From assembly GCA_937900605.1 (NCBI GenBank), contig CALCDK010000083.1:1-7176 (forward strand): a stretch of 7,176 bases of DNA. The letters run 5' to 3'. The stretch is from an uncultured Olsenella sp. GTDB lineage: Bacteria; Actinomycetota; Coriobacteriia; Coriobacteriales; Atopobiaceae. The position numbers and the translations under genes were made by a program. Positions 6,460 through 7,176 of this stretch are shown here, piece after piece (position 1 is the first letter of the stretch; each line of letters opens with the position of its first letter). Below the pieces are notes generated by a model. That model ran no database searches and was not told the DNA's origin. It was given only the letters and a program-made list of their open reading frames with translations.

Positions 6460-6921
6460 CTAGCCGTAGAAGTCGAAGCTGATGGTGTCGAAGTCGGCGA
6501 TGCCGAAGTCGGCCGCCTGGCCCTCGACCACGGCGTCGTCGACGACGGTCAGGACCACGTCGCCGTCGGTGAGGTGCAAGGTGATCTGCTCGGGCGTGCC
6601 CTCCCAGGTGCCCTCGTCCTTGAGGAGGTCGGCGTGGGCCTCGACGGGCTCCACGGAGCAGGTGCCGTCGTCCTCCAGGTAGACGTCAAGCATGGACTCG
6701 GAGCCGCCGGTGGTGCCGTAGACGGAGGTGCCGGTGATGGCGACGGAGCCGTGCCACTGGCCGGCATAGGCCTTGTTGGCGTCGAAGTCGGCGCTCTGCT
6801 CGGCGGCCGGGGCGTCGTTCTTGGCCGGGGCGTCGCCCTTGGCGGGCTCGCCGCCGCAGCCGACGATCGGCAGGCACAGCGCACACGCGAGCGCGGCGAC
6901 GACGAGGTTCTGCTTCTTCAT
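6460..6921 (-). CDS. Small secreted lipoprotein of unknown function
   Basis: This 153-residue protein starts at the ATG at 6921. The N-terminus MKKQNLVVAALACALCLPIVGC is a classic lipoprotein signal with lipobox IVGC and lipidated Cys22. A low-complexity spacer rich in Ala, Lys, Asp and Pro (about 24-45) leads to a compact domain of about 100 residues. This begins AYAGQWHGSVAI and is rich in alternating beta-type residues, ending DTISFDFYG. The pattern (G-x-W near the start, EGTWEGTPEQITLHL in the middle) resembles small lipocalin-like or beta-barrel ligand-binding lipoproteins, but I do not recognise a named family. The frame stays open further upstream to 7020. I prefer 6921 because GGAGG lies six bases before it and the signal peptide begins there. 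It uses the general Sec route, unlike the two Tat enzymes downstream. A partner or substrate-binding role beside the GH3 enzymes is conjecture. Confidence 0.75.
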   Translation of the reverse strand: MKKQNLVVAALACALCLPIVGCGGEPAKGDAPAKNDAPAAEQSADFDANKAYAGQWHGSVAITGTSVYGTTGGSESMLDVYLEDDGTCSVEPVEAHADLLKDEGTWEGTPEQITLHLTDGDVVLTVVDDAVVEGQAADFGIADFDTISFDFYG

Positions 6922-6927
6922 GGTGGT

Positions 6928-6932
6928 CCTCC
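6928..6932 (-). promoter_or_regulatory. Ribosome binding site deciding the lipoprotein start
   Basis: GGAGG (within AGGGAGG) on the minus strand lies six bases before the ATG at 6921. It selects this start over the longer open frame that reaches 7020, whose extra 33 residues are Arg-rich and not signal-like. Confidence 0.75.
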
Positions 6933-6946
6933 CTTTCCACGGCCGG

Positions 6947-6964
6947 CGGCCGCGCAGGCGGCCG
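6947..6964 (-). repeat. GC hairpin in the lipoprotein leader
   Basis: CGGCCG occurs at 6947-6952 and 6959-6964 and, being self-complementary, can form a 6-bp stem with a 6-base loop. A third copy lies at 6940-6945. It stands 15 to 32 bases upstream of the Shine-Dalgarno, so it could affect mRNA stability or translation. Chance is plausible at this GC content. Confidence 0.3.
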
Positions 6965-6988
6965 ACGGCTCTCCTTGTGTCCGCCGTC

Positions 6989-6994
6989 ACCATA
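6989..6994 (-). promoter_or_regulatory. Possible -10 element for the minus-strand gene cluster
   Basis: TATGGT on the minus strand matches four of six bases of the TATAAT consensus, and it is one of few A/T-rich spots in this leader. It would give a leader of about 60 bases before the lipoprotein ATG. The best -35 candidate (TGCACG, 7014-7019, 19-base spacing) is poor. Treat as a weak guess. Confidence 0.2.
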
Positions 6995-7020
6995 GGGGCG
7001 CAGGGCGCGGCAGCGTGCAC

Positions 7021-7041
7021 TTTGGCGCGAAGGAGCCCAAA
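7021..7041. promoter_or_regulatory. Operator-like dyad TTTGG-N11-CCAAA
   Basis: A 21-base dyad with perfect 5-bp half sites, TTTGG (7021-7025) and CCAAA (7037-7041), lies about 100 bases upstream of the lipoprotein start. It is an A/T-richer island in very GC-rich DNA. It overlaps an alternative stem GGCGCG (7024-7029) / CGCGCC (7042-7047). A regulator site is possible, but no cognate regulator gene is in the window. Confidence 0.25.
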
Positions 7042-7065
7042 CGCGCCGCGTCAGGCAGCGACGTC

Positions 7066-7108
7066 CGGCGAGCGGCGGCGGCGAGCGGTCGCTTTTCTCG
7101 GCGAGCGG
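7066..7108. repeat. Three direct copies of CGGCGAGCGG
   Basis: The 10-mer CGGCGAGCGG occurs exactly at 7066-7075, 7079-7088 and 7099-7108. A one-mismatch copy, CGGCGAGAGG, is at 7142-7151, and a related GGGCGAGAGG is at 7167-7176. Starts are 13 and 20 bases apart. The copies sit in the gene-free region at the right edge. They could be binding sites for a regulator or simple GC-rich sequence drift. Confidence 0.4.
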
Positions 7109-7176
7109 CGCGGGCGGGGCGGGATGCGCGCTCGGCGGGCGCGGCGAGAGGCGCGTCCGGCTGCACGGGCGAGAGG

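Noticed and set aside
6922..7020. An N-terminal extension of the small lipoprotein up to 7020
   Set aside because: The added residues are Arg-rich and not signal-like, while the ATG at 6921 has a good ribosome binding site and a complete lipoprotein signal.
7079..7096. GCGA-GCGG-TCGC stem followed by TTTT as an intrinsic terminator on the plus strand
   Set aside because: The stem has only four base pairs and no plus-strand gene is seen upstream for it to end.

Overview
The window is very GC-rich and reads as bacterial chromosome from a high-GC Gram-positive. The Tat-exported, surface-anchored GH3 enzymes, the lipoprotein and the overall style suggest a gut-type Coriobacteriia (Olsenella/Atopobiaceae-like). 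That assignment is inferred from protein style only; there is no rRNA or marker gene here. No tRNA, rRNA, CRISPR, transposase, phage or plasmid gene is visible.

Layout: (1) 2-661, plus strand: the C-terminal half of an MFS transporter whose start lies outside the window. (2) 662-849: a convergent gap with GC hairpins that could stop transcription from both sides. (3) 850-3822, minus: an intact 990-residue GH3 beta-glucosidase-type enzyme with inverted domain order (GH3 C-domain, then FnIII-like, then the catalytic GH3 N-domain). It has a Tat signal and a C-terminal membrane anchor. (4) 3823-3900: a short gap with a perfect 12-bp inverted repeat just before the ribosome binding site. (5) 3901-6315, minus: a second GH3 enzyme in canonical order, a Tat lipoprotein of about 804 codons, interrupted by one in-frame TAG at codon 264. 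(6) 6316-6459: a gap with a 10-bp inverted repeat. (7) 6460-6921, minus: a small lipoprotein of unknown function. (8) 6922-7176: the upstream region, with a short repeated motif and possible operator elements but no gene.

The three minus-strand genes run in the order lipoprotein, split GH3, permuted GH3, and look like a cell-surface glycan or glycoside deglycosylation locus. Both enzymes would be exported folded through Tat and kept at the outer face of the membrane, releasing sugars from beta-glucosides or oligosaccharides. The MFS protein faces the other way and its substrate cannot be read, so a link to sugar uptake is only a guess.

The most notable feature is the in-frame amber. Both halves keep conserved GH3 motifs, and one C-to-T change from a Gln codon (CAG) would explain it. 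It is most simply a recent nonsense mutation or a sequence error. All four genes whose natural end is visible also stop with TAG, which argues against genome-wide recoding of that codon. I do not see convincing evidence of a wholly new system.
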